Assembly: GCA_029263315.1 (NCBI GenBank)
Contig: JAJCXR010000055.1
Coordinates: forward strand, 188,195-225,929
DNA from: Acidobacteriota bacterium
Lineage (GTDB): Bacteria; Acidobacteriota; Thermoanaerobaculia; Multivoradales; J023
Length of the DNA stretch: 37,735 bases
Reading direction: 5' to 3'
A program made the translations under genes and the position numbers. The notes below the pieces were generated by a model. The model made no database searches. It had not been told where the DNA came from and worked only from the letters and a program-made list of their open reading frames with translations. Below, piece by piece: positions 1-8,677 of the stretch. Numbering within the stretch: the first letter of the stretch is position 1; each line of letters opens with the position of its first letter.

Positions 1-177
1 GAAGACATCGTCAGTGCGGCCCGTCAGAGCGGCCATCGGCGGGTCGAGTACTGTGCCGATTGGCACGACGTGGCGGATTTGCTGCGCCATGAGCTTGGCC
101 CGGACGACGTGGTGTTGACCATGGGGGCGGGGGATATTTACCGCTTGGCTCGCCATTTGAGTGAGGAGACGACATGA
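1..177 (+). CDS. murC: UDP-N-acetylmuramate--L-alanine ligase MurC, C-terminal end (partial)
   Basis: The window opens inside a reading frame of 58 codons that ends with TGA at 175-177. Its last residues contain VVLTMGAGDIYRLARHL, which matches the end of the MurC ligase C-terminal domain (VQGAGNI / TMGAGDI type). MurC adds L-alanine to UDP-MurNAc in the cytoplasm, the first step of the peptidoglycan stem peptide. The stop overlaps the ftsQ start by 4 bp (ATGA at 174-177), which fits translational coupling in the division and cell-wall cluster. Only the C-terminus is visible, so the start, the ATP-binding loop and the catalytic residues cannot be checked. Another Mur ligase is possible but less likely, given this motif and the ftsQ neighbour. 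Confidence 0.85.
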   Translation, partial: EDIVSAARQSGHRRVEYCADWHDVADLLRHELGPDDVVLTMGAGDIYRLARHLSEETT

Positions 178-1178
178 AGTTGCTCTCCTTCGACAAGGCA
201 AGCTGGACCCAACGTCGTCGGCCTGGGCGTCTGGTGACCCCGCTGGAGCGCCGCTCTGCCGATGAGGTCATGCCACCGCTCCGGCCCTTCACCCCGTTGC
301 CGCCGCGCAGCGCCGAAGAAAACGTCGTGCCGTTCAAACGCCGGGATCCCCTGCGGCGCCGTCGTCGGCATCCCCTGTGGCGCTGGCTCAAACCTCTGGC
401 CTTGGCCCTGTGCATCGTCGGCTCGCCGGTGGCGCTGGTCGTATGGCTGATGACATCTCCCCAATTTGCCTTCGAGGAGATGCAGATCAGCACCGGCGAA
501 CGGGTGTCGCAGCGCTGGTTGGAAGCTGCCTTGGAGCCCTACCAGGGGCGCAATCTCCTGCGTCTACCCTTGGCCGCCTTGCAGCGCCGACTGAGTGAAG
601 GTCACCCCTGGGTCGAAGGTGTCGACTTGCGGAAGAATCTTCCCCACCGTCTGGAGCTGGTCGTCGTCGAGCGGCAAGCGGTGGCGATTCTGCGCCGTGG
701 CGGTGACCTCTTCTATCTGGACGGCGAAGGCAAAGTCATCGCCCCCGTCGACACGGCCTACGGTAGTGGCGCGGGAGTAGAGAGTGGCCGGGTCTTGATC
801 AGCCTGTCGGAGGCCGCGACGTCGGCCCGAGGCGAGGCGGACGAGGACCCCGGTCGCAAAGAAGCTCGGGCCGCCATCACCCTCTACAGGGAGATCGAAG
901 GGGTACAGCCGAGCTGGTTTCCCGGACTGTCAGAGATCCGGGTGCTGGGGGACGAAGATTTCGAAGTTTTTTCCACCGATTTGCCGTTTTCATTGCTCGT
1001 AAGGGCCGGTACGGTGGAATATAAAGCCCGTCGATTCGAAGAGTTGCAGTCGCAGATCGTGGAGCGCTTCGGCGCGCCACGGGCCGTCGACTTGCGCTTC
1101 GCCCGGCGAATTATCGTGCAACCCTACGTTCGCGCAGCAGGCTCGACGAAGGCGTCGACAGCAGCGCGTAGATCATGA
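174..1178 (+). CDS. ftsQ: Cell division protein FtsQ (POTRA domain)
   Basis: This is a 334-residue bitopic membrane protein. A basic cytoplasmic N-terminus of about 70 residues, with an RRRRRHPLWRW stretch, is followed by one membrane segment at roughly 71-94 and then a POTRA domain at about 97-165. The POTRA part contains the family pattern ...WVEGVDLRKNLPHRLELVVVERQAVAIL. The rest is the extracytoplasmic FtsQ beta domain. FtsQ links early and late divisome proteins (FtsB/FtsL and FtsW/FtsI) at midcell. Identity rests on POTRA similarity and the position murC-ftsQ-ftsA-ftsZ. The start overlaps the murC stop by 4 bp, and ftsA follows after 15 bp. No murB or ddl lies between murC and ftsQ, so these must be elsewhere or upstream. 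Confidence 0.93.
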   Translation: MKLLSFDKASWTQRRRPGRLVTPLERRSADEVMPPLRPFTPLPPRSAEENVVPFKRRDPLRRRRRHPLWRWLKPLALALCIVGSPVALVVWLMTSPQFAFEEMQISTGERVSQRWLEAALEPYQGRNLLRLPLAALQRRLSEGHPWVEGVDLRKNLPHRLELVVVERQAVAILRRGGDLFYLDGEGKVIAPVDTAYGSGAGVESGRVLISLSEAATSARGEADEDPGRKEARAAITLYREIEGVQPSWFPGLSEIRVLGDEDFEVFSTDLPFSLLVRAGTVEYKARRFEELQSQIVERFGAPRAVDLRFARRIIVQPYVRAAGSTKASTAARRS

Positions 1179-1193
1179 GAGGCTGAAGGGAAC

Positions 1194-2426
1194 ATGCCCA
1201 AGGCGGAAGATTACCTCGTAGGTATCGACATCGGCTCCTCAAAGGTGGGTGTGCTGATCGGTCAACGTGACGATGCGGGTGGCCTCGAAGTGGTAGGCAA
1301 AGGCCTGGCCCCCAACCGCGGCACCCGCCGCGGCAACATCGTCAACGTCGAGCAGACGGTCGAAGCCCTCAAGCAAGCGGCAGAGGAAGCCGAAGTCATG
1401 GCCGGGGTAGAAATTTCCCGTGCCTACGTCGGCATTGCGGGATCCGATATCCGCAGTGTCAATTCTCGCGGCATGGTCTCGGTGACCCGCCGCGATCGCG
1501 AGATCTCACCGCAGGACATCAAGCGGGTCCTGGAAGCTGCGCAGTCGGCTGCCCTGCCTTCGGACCGCGAGATCCTGCATACCATCCCACAGGAATTTGT
1601 CGTCGACGAGCAAGGGGGTATCACCGAGCCCCTGGGTATGCTGGGCTCGCGGCTCGAGGCGACGGTCCACTTGGCCACCGGCAACATCACCCGCACGAAG
1701 ACGCTGCAAACCTGCGTCAACCGGGCTGGCATCGAGGTGTTGGAGGTGGTGTTCGAGCCCTTGGCCACCGCCGAGGCGGTGCTCACCGGCGATGAGCGGG
1801 AGCTCGGCGTGCTGCTGGTCGATATCGGCAGTGGCGGCACCGAGTACTCCCTCTTCGCCGAGGGGGAGGTGCGCCACAGCGGCGTGCTGCCGGTGGGGGC
1901 CGGACACTTCACCAATGACTTGGCGATGGTCCTCCGTACTCCCTTTGCCGAAGCCGAGCGCATCAAGATGCGCTATGGCTGTTGCCTTGAAAGCATGGCC
2001 GACGACAAAGAAGGGGTCACCGTTCCGGCGGTTGCCGGGGGAGCCCAGCGGGTGGTCCCCAAACGCGAGCTGTGCGAGATCTTGCAGCCGCGGGCCGAGG
2101 AGCTGTTGACCTTGGTGCACGGCGAATTGATCAAGAGCGGCTGGGACGAGCAACTCCGCGGCGGAGTCGTTTTGACCGGCGGGGGCGCCAAGCTCGATGG
2201 CCTATTGGAGCTTTCGGAGCAGATTTTTACGGTGGGGGTGCGGTATGGTCTGCCACGGGGTCTCGGTGGGCTCGTGGATGTGATAAATAGCCCTACATGG
2301 TGTACCGCCTCCGGTCTGTTACTCTATGGGTTGGGGGCGGAACAGAGCCGCAGTCACCTCAAGCGACGCGTCAATGTGCGGCATCTGATCGGTACTCTGC
2401 GCAGCTATTTTTCGGATTTGTTATGA
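1194..2426 (+). CDS. ftsA: Cell division protein FtsA
   Basis: A 410-residue actin-like ATPase that tethers FtsZ to the inner membrane and recruits later divisome proteins. The N-terminus carries the phosphate-1 motif VGIDIGSSKVGVLIG. The 1C-domain region follows (YVGIAGSDIRSVNSRGMV), then phosphate-2 (LLVDIGSGGTEYSLF) and the adenosine motif (VVLTGGGAKLDGL). The C-terminus, LRSYFSDLL, is the expected amphipathic membrane-targeting helix after a variable linker. Length is normal for the family. An AAGGGA ribosome binding site precedes the ATG. It lies 15 bp after ftsQ and 43 bp before ftsZ on the same strand, as in most bacterial division clusters. Confidence 0.97.
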   Translation: MPKAEDYLVGIDIGSSKVGVLIGQRDDAGGLEVVGKGLAPNRGTRRGNIVNVEQTVEALKQAAEEAEVMAGVEISRAYVGIAGSDIRSVNSRGMVSVTRRDREISPQDIKRVLEAAQSAALPSDREILHTIPQEFVVDEQGGITEPLGMLGSRLEATVHLATGNITRTKTLQTCVNRAGIEVLEVVFEPLATAEAVLTGDERELGVLLVDIGSGGTEYSLFAEGEVRHSGVLPVGAGHFTNDLAMVLRTPFAEAERIKMRYGCCLESMADDKEGVTVPAVAGGAQRVVPKRELCEILQPRAEELLTLVHGELIKSGWDEQLRGGVVLTGGGAKLDGLLELSEQIFTVGVRYGLPRGLGGLVDVINSPTWCTASGLLLYGLGAEQSRSHLKRRVNVRHLIGTLRSYFSDLL

Positions 2427-2469
2427 GCAGCCTGGCATCAGGCCTGAAGACCCAAGAAGGGGAAGAGCG

Positions 2470-3873
2470 ATGATCCTGTTTGATGAGCAGCCGGAACAGA
2501 CCAACCTACCGATTACCTTGGAAGGTGTCGACCAGGCGCCCGCCAAGATCAAAGTGATCGGGGTCGGAGGCGGTGGTGGGAATGCGGTCAATCGCATGAT
2601 CGCCGCCGATGTGCGCGGTATCGAGTTCATCAGTGCCAATACCGATGTCCAATCGCTGCGCCGCTCCGAGGCCTCGATGAGATTGCAGTTGGGTCACGGT
2701 TTGACCCGTGGCCTGGGCGCTGGAGGTGATCCCGAGATCGGTCGTAAATCGGCCCTCGAAGACACCGAACGTATTCTAGAAATCCTCGATGGCGCCGACA
2801 TGGTGTTCATCACCGCCGGTTTGGGCGGTGGCACCGGCACCGGGGCGGCACCGATTCTCGCCTCCCTGGCGGCCGAGATCGGGGCCTTGACGGTGGCCAT
2901 CGTCACCAAACCCTTCGGTTTCGAAGGACGCCGTCGCCAGTATTTGGCCGAGCGGGGGGTCGAGGAGCTACGCAACGCCGTCGATACCTTGATCACCATC
3001 CCCAACGAACGGTTGTTGAGCTTCGTCGATCGCGGCACGCCGTTGACCGAGGCGTTCAAGATCGCCGACGATGTTTTGCGTCAGGCGGTGCAGGGCATCA
3101 GTGATCTGATCACCGTACCCGGTGAAATCAATGTTGACTTCGCCGACGTCAAATCGATCATGACCGGAATGGGCATGGCCTTGATGGGGACGGGCATCGC
3201 CAAGGGCGAGAATCGTGCCATCGAATCGGCGCAGCGGGCCATTTCGTCGCCCCTCCTCGAGGAAACTTCCATCGAAGGGGCTCGAGGTGTGTTGATCAAC
3301 ATTGCTGGCGGCCACGATTTGACCCTGCACGAGGTGGCGGAAGCGGCGCGTATCATCTCGGAGGCGGTCGATCCCGAAGCCAATATCATTTCCGGCATGG
3401 TGATCGATCCAGAGATGACCGACGACATGAAGGTGACGGTCATCGCCACCGGCTTCAACAGCGGTGAGCCGTTGGAGGAGATGGAGCCGAGGGACACCGG
3501 CCGCCGTCGTATGCTGCGGGAAGATCGTGAGAGCGCACCGGTGCAGCATGAGAGAGAGGAGCCGCGGCGTGAGACCTCGCCGCGGCGAGCGGAAGCTCCG
3601 CGCCCGGCACCACCGCCGGTTCGGGAGGAGGCGCCCGCTCCCCGTAGCCCAGCACGCCCGAGCGCGCCGCCCCTGCGGGAAACCCATCCGGTCGTGGCCT
3701 ATGGCTCGCAGCCGAGTGAAGAGGCGGAGCCGGAGGTCGAAGAGCAGGAGGAAGTGCCTTTCTACCGCAAGGTCCTAGCCCACCATCAGCAGGATCAAGG
3801 TGGCTATGGGCCCAATTGGTCCAGCGTCGACGACTACGACATTCCGACGGTGCTGCGCAAACAAATGGACTGA
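2470..3873 (+). CDS. ftsZ: Cell division GTPase FtsZ
   Basis: A 467-residue tubulin homolog that polymerises into the Z ring. The GTP-binding signature GGGTGTGAAP lies at about residues 119-128, and the T7-loop region (NVDFADVKSIM) at about 221-231. The globular core ends near residue 330. A long disordered linker of roughly 120 residues, very rich in Arg, Glu and Pro, separates it from the conserved C-terminal peptide DYDIPTVLRKQMD, which binds FtsA and other partners. The ribosome binding site GGGGAAGAG precedes the ATG. The linker is longer than in E. coli FtsZ but ordinary for the phylum. A strong hairpin 28 bp past the stop likely ends the cluster transcript. Confidence 0.98.
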   Translation: MILFDEQPEQTNLPITLEGVDQAPAKIKVIGVGGGGGNAVNRMIAADVRGIEFISANTDVQSLRRSEASMRLQLGHGLTRGLGAGGDPEIGRKSALEDTERILEILDGADMVFITAGLGGGTGTGAAPILASLAAEIGALTVAIVTKPFGFEGRRRQYLAERGVEELRNAVDTLITIPNERLLSFVDRGTPLTEAFKIADDVLRQAVQGISDLITVPGEINVDFADVKSIMTGMGMALMGTGIAKGENRAIESAQRAISSPLLEETSIEGARGVLINIAGGHDLTLHEVAEAARIISEAVDPEANIISGMVIDPEMTDDMKVTVIATGFNSGEPLEEMEPRDTGRRRMLREDRESAPVQHEREEPRRETSPRRAEAPRPAPPPVREEAPAPRSPARPSAPPLRETHPVVAYGSQPSEEAEPEVEEQEEVPFYRKVLAHHQQDQGGYGPNWSSVDDYDIPTVLRKQMD

Positions 3874-3900
3874 CGCACCGCTCCGTCAAACGCCTCTGAT

Positions 3901-3934
3901 CTCAGACCGTCGGACCCGTGTCCGGCGGTCTGAG
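3901..3934 (+). terminator. Hairpin terminator after ftsZ
   Basis: Arms of 15 nt (3901-3915 and 3920-3934) pair throughout with one G-T wobble around a 4-nt loop. The run after the stem is only weakly T-rich (TCGTTTC). The hairpin starts 28 bp after the ftsZ stop and lies between ftsZ and a convergent glycosyltransferase gene, so it may serve both strands. Confidence 0.7.
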
Positions 3935-3989
3935 TCGTTTCAGCGGAGTCGTATCGTGGTGGGTGCGGTGTAGATGGGCAGCTGGTCGC

Positions 3990-4850
3990 TCAGACTTCCT
4001 CTTCCAACGCATCCAGGCCCGACCAGGTCTCGGCTTTTTCGTCGAACTCGGGTAGGTTGGGGGCGATGCCCCGCGCCTCGTTGGTTCGCCAGCTCCACAG
4101 GATGGACCACTTGAGATAGGTGCCATAGGCCTGGAGCATGCAGAAAACGAGGCCGCGCATGCCGTCGAAGACACCAAGCTGCAAGAAATAGGTGCGCAGA
4201 AAGCGCCAAATGGAGCGTCCGAAGACCTCGGCCAACCCCGGGTTCTTACCTTCCTTCCAGCCTTGGGAGGCGCCCCAGTGGCTGTACTTGACGATGCGCA
4301 GGGCATAGGTGTGGAAATCTTCCACCATGTAGTGGTCCATGACGTTCTTGAGCAGCGGCGCCGGGCCGCGGGTCTTCATGTCGGCATGGACCCGTCGATT
4401 GGGGTAGCGACCCGCCCCGTTTTTCAGCAAGCGGACCACTTGATCGTGTTGCCAGCCGGAGAAGCGGATCACTTTGCCGAGGAAGAAGACCCGTCGCCGG
4501 ATGGTGTAGGCCTCGAAGGGGGGCGAGCCGGCCAACAGGTTTTCGATTTCCCGCCGTAGCTTGGGGGTGCAGCGCTCGTCGGCGTCGAAGATCAATAGCC
4601 ACTCGTGTTGACATTGATCCATTGCCCAGTTCTTTTGTGCCGCCGAGCCATAGTAGATGCGTTGGTGGAACGTCACCTTGTCGTAACCCCTGACGATTTC
4701 GGGGGTTCGATCGGTTGAGAAGGAGTCCACCACCAGAATCTCATCACACCACAGCAGCGAGTCGAGACAGCCGGCAATATTGTCTTCTTCGTTGAAGGTG
4801 GTGATGACACAGGAAATTTTTGCGCGCTCGATCTCGGGTGCTTCAGACAT
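3990..4850 (-). CDS. Family 2 glycosyltransferase, WaaE/LPS-core type
   Basis: A 286-residue cytoplasmic GT-A glycosyltransferase. The N-terminus has the nucleotide-sugar motif ISCVITTFNEEDNIAGCLDSL, then WCDEILVVDSFSTDRTPEI, as seen in the WaaE/LgtF-like glucosyltransferases of lipopolysaccharide core synthesis. The metal-binding DXD-type motif is FDADERC (D89 and D91). I chose the ATG at 4848-4850 because an AGGAG site stands 5 nt upstream; a longer in-frame extension lacks such a site. The gene is single and convergent with ftsZ. The sugar and acceptor cannot be read from sequence. The nearby PagL homolog supports a role in lipid A/core or surface glycolipid synthesis, but that is inference. 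Confidence 0.85.
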   Translation of the reverse strand: MSEAPEIERAKISCVITTFNEEDNIAGCLDSLLWCDEILVVDSFSTDRTPEIVRGYDKVTFHQRIYYGSAAQKNWAMDQCQHEWLLIFDADERCTPKLRREIENLLAGSPPFEAYTIRRRVFFLGKVIRFSGWQHDQVVRLLKNGAGRYPNRRVHADMKTRGPAPLLKNVMDHYMVEDFHTYALRIVKYSHWGASQGWKEGKNPGLAEVFGRSIWRFLRTYFLQLGVFDGMRGLVFCMLQAYGTYLKWSILWSWRTNEARGIAPNLPEFDEKAETWSGLDALEEEV

Positions 4851-5184
4851 GGTTTCTCCTCGTGGGCCGCATTCTACTTGGCCGTTCCCATCTGGCAAGT
4901 GTCGACCTCGTCGATTCTCTGCGGCCCTGCCTTCCATTCTCGATACCGCAGGGGGCGAACGGTAGACTCACACGATGGGGCCCAGCGTCGCAATGGCCGC
5001 TCTGGATCGTCCTGAAGGTGCATCCGTCGATGTCATCGCAACGTATGCGTCAGTACAATGTATGCGTCAGTACAGCGTATGAGACCAGGAAATCAATGAT
5101 GCTTGTCGGTTGTGATCATTTTGGGACATCTCCACCAGGGATGGCAGTCGTTGAGCCCTCGCCCGAAAGGTAGGTTGCAGGATT
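4851..5184. other. Intergenic region between divergent genes
   Basis: These 334 bp separate the minus-strand glycosyltransferase from the plus-strand PagL homolog. I see no credible gene; short open frames here lack ribosome binding sites and recognisable motifs. Promoters for both neighbours should lie here, but I could not assign convincing -35/-10 pairs. The one structured item is the 17-bp tandem repeat listed separately. Confidence 0.5.
5043..5081. repeat. 17-bp tandem repeat, 2.3 copies
   Basis: The unit GTATGCGTCAGTACAAT begins at 5043 and recurs at 5060 with two changes in its last two bases; a third partial copy (GTATG) starts at 5077. It lies about 100 bp upstream of the PagL homolog start. 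It could be a regulatory binding array or a simple slippage product. Confidence 0.75.
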
Positions 5185-5703
5185 ATGTCATCGCGCCGTG
5201 TTTCGTCTTGTCGGGTTCTGGCCAGAGCAGCCCTTGTTCTTGTCATGGTTTTCGGTTTTGCTTCGTCCTCTTCAGCCCAGGCGCCCGACGGCTGGTCTTT
5301 CAGCCTGGGTGGCTTCGACATCATCGATAGCGACAAGGCTTTGGAAGGTGGCGTCGAGTACCGCTTTCAGCCCTTTCGCAGGTGGAAGCTCAACCTTCGA
5401 CCGATGGTCGGTTTTTCCGTCACCGAAGATGGCAGCTTTTGGGGCTACGGTGGTTTACGTTATGACCTGGAGCTGGGCCGGCGCTGGACCTTGGCTCCCC
5501 ATTTCTCGATTTCCGCCTATGAGCAGGGGGATGGCAAGGACTTAGGGGGTGTCGTCGAGTTCCGATCAGGGCTCGAGGTCGCCTATCGATTTGAAGGCGG
5601 GTCCAGCCTGGGTCTGTCTTTTTACCATCTTTCCAACGCCCGCATCTACGAGCTCAATCCTGGCTCGGAGTCGTTGGTGATGGTTTACAGTTTCGGCCGT
5701 TAG
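5185..5703 (+). CDS. pagL: Outer-membrane lipid A 3-O-deacylase, PagL-like
   Basis: A 172-residue protein with a signal peptide (hydrophobic core ARAALVLVMVFGFASSSS, cleavage near AQA at about residue 32), followed by alternating strands of a small beta-barrel. The C-terminal motif FYHLSNARIYELNPGSE carries H148, S150 and E162. The spacings of +2 and +12 from His and Ser equal those of the Pseudomonas PagL triad H126, S128 and E140. PagL removes the 3-O-linked acyl chain of lipid A in the outer membrane, which changes endotoxin structure and envelope properties. The size also fits. The symbol is given by motif match only; overall similarity to proteobacterial PagL is probably low. It is the first plus-strand gene after the intergenic repeat, 101 bp before the Trm112-like gene. 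Confidence 0.75.
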   Translation: MSSRRVSSCRVLARAALVLVMVFGFASSSSAQAPDGWSFSLGGFDIIDSDKALEGGVEYRFQPFRRWKLNLRPMVGFSVTEDGSFWGYGGLRYDLELGRRWTLAPHFSISAYEQGDGKDLGGVVEFRSGLEVAYRFEGGSSLGLSFYHLSNARIYELNPGSESLVMVYSFGR

Positions 5704-5804
5704 CACCGGGGCTCGCATCCCTGAGGTTCGCACCGGTCGGCCATGGTATCCTGCGTTCCGCCCGGCCCCTGCCGGTGAGACACCGACTTGATGGAGGAAC
5801 GATC

Positions 5805-6071
5805 ATGGCCTTGGATCCCGAGCTGCTCGAGATTCTAGTTTGCCCCAAATCCCGCGGTGAGCTACAGCTCATCGAGCTGCCAGCGGACGTGGCCCGTTCG
5901 CTGGTGGAGAAGTACCGGGAACCCTTCCGCGACGAAGAGCCCAAGGTAGAGCAAGGTCTCTACTGTGAGGAATCGCAGCTGGTCTATCCGGTGGTTTCAG
6001 ACATTCCCATCATGCTCGAAGACGAAGCCCTCAAGGCTTCCGCCGTGCTGAACCGAGACGACAACGGCTGA
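5805..6071 (+). CDS. Trm112-like / UPF0434 small protein
   Basis: An 88-residue protein that begins LDPELLEILVCPKSRGELQLIELP and ends LVYPVVSDIPIMLEDEA. This is the pattern of the Trm112/YcaR family, whose members are small folds that stabilise methyltransferases in eukaryotes and have undefined roles in bacteria. The usual zinc-site CPxC is reduced here to CPKS, and only one further Cys (YCEES) is present, so zinc binding is doubtful. The region between the two motifs is longer than in YcaR. I chose the ATG at 5805 because GGAGG lies 7 nt upstream; an earlier in-frame start has no such site. The APC permease gene follows closely on the same strand. Confidence 0.75.
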   Translation: MALDPELLEILVCPKSRGELQLIELPADVARSLVEKYREPFRDEEPKVEQGLYCEESQLVYPVVSDIPIMLEDEALKASAVLNRDDNG

Positions 6072-6116
6072 TTGGCGGGCGCGTCGTCGCCCAATTCGTA
6101 CGCCGTCCCCCGCAGC

Positions 6117-7433
6117 ATGACGAGGCGCCGATCTCACAGCATTTCCTTGACCACGGCGACGGCTCTGACCGTCGCCAACATGGTCGGTACCGGGGTTTTC
6201 ACCAGCCTCGGTTTCCAAGTTGTAGACATCCGTTCCGGCTTTTCCCTACTGCTGCTGTGGGGCCTCGGGGGCGTCCTCGCCCTGTGCGGAGCCTTGTCCT
6301 ACGGTGAGCTGGCGGCGGCCTTGCCACGCTCCGGCGGTGAGCTCAATTTCCTGGGCCGGATCTACCATCCGGGGGTTGGATTCCTGGCCGGTTGGGTGTC
6401 GTTGACGGTGGGTTTCGCACCCCCCATCGCCCTGGCGGCCATGGCCTTCGGACGCTATTTCTACCGCGTCTTTCCCTCGGCATCGCCGTTGCTCTGGTCC
6501 TGCGGCTTGGTGATCGTGGTCACCCTGGCCAATCTCTACGATCTGCGTTTCGGCAGCGCTTTCCAAAATATCTTCACCGCCTTCAAGGTGGTCTTGATCC
6601 TTGTCTTCGTAGGGGCCGCGGTGCTCCTCGTTGAGGTGCCCCAAGACATCTCGTTCTTGCCGACGGGCCAAGACCTGCACATCATGACCGGCGCCCCCTT
6701 CGCCGTCGCCCTGCTTTTTGTGATGTATGCCTACACCGGTTGGAACGCCGCCACCTATGTCATCGACGAGGTCGAGCGTCCCGTCGATGTGGCCCGTGCT
6801 TTGGTGCTGGGCACTTGCTTGGTGACCGGGCTCTACCTGGCCCTCAACTGGGCCTTCCTGAGGGCTGCACCGATGACCGAGCTGGCCGGCCAAGTGGAGG
6901 TGGGGCATCTGGCTGCGGTGGGCATCTTCGGCTCCCAGGGGGGACGCTGGATGAGCGCCCTGCTGTGTTTGGCCTTGGTGTCGACGATCAGCGCCATGAC
7001 CTGGGCAGGGCCGCGAGTGACGCAAGTCATGGGGCAGGACTATCCCGTCTTCCGTCGTCTGTCCCATACCTCCCGCGGTGGTATTCCGCGTCGGGCCATT
7101 TGGCTGCAAACTGGCCTGGTGCTCCTGTTGCTGCTCACCTCGACCTTCGAAGCGGTGCTCATCTACACCCAGCTCATTTTGGGGTTATCGTCCACCTTGA
7201 CGGTGCTTGGGGTCATCGTCCTGCGTCGCAAGGCTCCGGACTTGCCCCGTCCCTACAAGACGTGGGGCTATCCAGTGACCCCATGCCTCTTCCTGCTGAT
7301 CAGCCTCTTCGCCATGGGCTACACTTTGATCAGCCATCCCTGGGAGTCGCTGGCCGGCCTGGTGACCATCGCCATCGGCTGGCCCATCTACCTCATCTCT
7401 CGGCCCCGCGTTGCGGTGTCGCGGGGCGAATAA
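6117..7433 (+). CDS. APC-family amino acid permease
   Basis: A 438-residue inner-membrane transporter with about 12 hydrophobic segments. The first helix holds the unwound-substrate motif NMVGTGVFTSLGFQ, typical of amino acid-polyamine-organocation carriers. A further conserved stretch reads FVMYAYTGWNAATYVIDEVERP, as in helix 6 and the following loop of APC porters. The protein ends shortly after the last helices (...GWPIYLISRPRVAV). The start was set at the ATG at 6117; a TTG start 45 bp upstream is possible, and neither has a strong ribosome binding site. The substrate is probably an amino acid but cannot be named. A lipoprotein gene follows after 17 bp, so the two are probably cotranscribed. 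Confidence 0.85.
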   Translation: MTRRRSHSISLTTATALTVANMVGTGVFTSLGFQVVDIRSGFSLLLLWGLGGVLALCGALSYGELAAALPRSGGELNFLGRIYHPGVGFLAGWVSLTVGFAPPIALAAMAFGRYFYRVFPSASPLLWSCGLVIVVTLANLYDLRFGSAFQNIFTAFKVVLILVFVGAAVLLVEVPQDISFLPTGQDLHIMTGAPFAVALLFVMYAYTGWNAATYVIDEVERPVDVARALVLGTCLVTGLYLALNWAFLRAAPMTELAGQVEVGHLAAVGIFGSQGGRWMSALLCLALVSTISAMTWAGPRVTQVMGQDYPVFRRLSHTSRGGIPRRAIWLQTGLVLLLLLTSTFEAVLIYTQLILGLSSTLTVLGVIVLRRKAPDLPRPYKTWGYPVTPCLFLLISLFAMGYTLISHPWESLAGLVTIAIGWPIYLISRPRVAVSRGE

Positions 7434-7450
7434 CGCCGTTGGAGATCTTG

Positions 7451-8677
7451 ATGCCGATCTGTTGCTCAACCCTCGGTCGACGCTTGTCGCGAAACCTCGG
7501 TTCGGTATTTGTCCTCCTCTTGTTGGCTGCCTGTGGTGGCTCGGGTGACGGAACGGCGACCCCCGAGACCACTGGGGACAGGGCCACCTCCGATAGCTTG
7601 GCCATCCAGGTGATACCGCAGGCGTCAGCATTGGAAACCGCCGAGACGGATCGCCAGGTCCTGCGTCGGACGTCCGAGCGATTGGCTGGCCTGGAGGTTC
7701 CCGAGGGCCCTCGGCAGGAGTTGTGGGCAACGCACCGGCAGGCCATGGATTCCCTTTGGGCAACCATCGAAGAGCGCCATTTGGATCCCATGGGTGGTTG
7801 GGCGTCGACGGCTCTGGCGTCGGTGCAGCAGCATCCCGAGGCGGTCTTCTATCCCTTCGGCGGTCCGGACTTTCCCAGTGTCGAGCAATTCTTCCCGACC
7901 TCATCCACCTACGTGTTGGTGGGTTTGGAGCCGCCGGGCACCCTGCCCGATCTGGCCGCCTTCTCCGATGAGGTGCTGTCCAGCGAGTTGGAACGGCTGC
8001 GGGATGGACTCTCTAATCTGGCGGACAAGGGCTATTTTGTGGCCCGTCACATGGTGCTGGACTTCGGCCAAGCGCAGAGACTCGAAGGGTTTGTGCCGGT
8101 GCTCTACATTTTCTTGGCTCGGGCCGGTTTCGAGCCCACATCGGTACGTTTCCTCGACCTCTCGGATAGCGGCGAGCTGCGCTATTTGGAAGGCTTGACG
8201 GATACCCAACCCTACGCCGTCGAGATGCTTTTTGTGCCCCGGGATGCACCGCAGGCTGCCCCCCGTCGGCTCTATTATTTTTCGCAGGATCTGTCCGACC
8301 AGGGATTGGCTGCCAAACCGGGTTTCGAAGCCTTCGTCCGCCGCTTGGGCGCCTTCGATGTTTACATGAAGTCGGCCATGTACCTGCCCCACGAACCGGA
8401 GTTTGGCCGTCTCGAGGCCTTGATGCTCGACGGCCGAAGCGTCCTGCAGGACGATTCCGGGGTGCCGTGGCATCGATTTGACGCCGAGCGTTGGCAGGTG
8501 GACCTCTTCGGTGTTTACACCAAGACCTTGGCCAACTACCGGCAATACTTCCAAGCCGATATGGCTGCCGCCTACGCGCAGCGGGAAGAGCCCTCACCTT
8601 TGCCCTTCGCCATCGGCTACAACAGTCGCATCAGCGGCTCGTGCCTACTTTGGGCGCGGCGCAAGGACATGCTTTGA
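7451..8677 (+). CDS. Lipoprotein of unknown function
   Basis: A 408-residue predicted lipoprotein. The signal peptide ends in the lipobox LLAAC with Cys28 as the lipidation site, followed by a Gly/Thr/Ser-rich linker. I do not recognise the main domain. It has alternating helical and strand-like stretches and a conserved-looking C-terminal part (WHRFDAERWQVDLFGVYTKTLANYRQYFQ, then PFAIGYNSR). GGAG lies 6 nt upstream of the ATG. A long upstream extension of this frame overlaps the permease gene in another frame and is not real. The gene sits 17 bp after the APC permease, suggesting one transcript, and its last 61 bp overlap the 3' end of the convergent aspartokinase gene. Confidence 0.75.
   Translation: MPICCSTLGRRLSRNLGSVFVLLLLAACGGSGDGTATPETTGDRATSDSLAIQVIPQASALETAETDRQVLRRTSERLAGLEVPEGPRQELWATHRQAMDSLWATIEERHLDPMGGWASTALASVQQHPEAVFYPFGGPDFPSVEQFFPTSSTYVLVGLEPPGTLPDLAAFSDEVLSSELERLRDGLSNLADKGYFVARHMVLDFGQAQRLEGFVPVLYIFLARAGFEPTSVRFLDLSDSGELRYLEGLTDTQPYAVEMLFVPRDAPQAAPRRLYYFSQDLSDQGLAAKPGFEAFVRRLGAFDVYMKSAMYLPHEPEFGRLEALMLDGRSVLQDDSGVPWHRFDAERWQVDLFGVYTKTLANYRQYFQADMAAAYAQREEPSPLPFAIGYNSRISGSCLLWARRKDML

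Noticed and set aside
174..1178. Missing murB between murC and ftsQ as evidence of a deletion
   Set aside because: Many bacteria encode murB elsewhere, and the 4-bp overlap of murC and ftsQ shows an intact junction.
6740..7450. Upstream extension of the lipoprotein frame
   Set aside because: It overlaps the APC permease in another frame and has the composition of a shadow frame; the lipobox start at 7451 has its own ribosome binding site.
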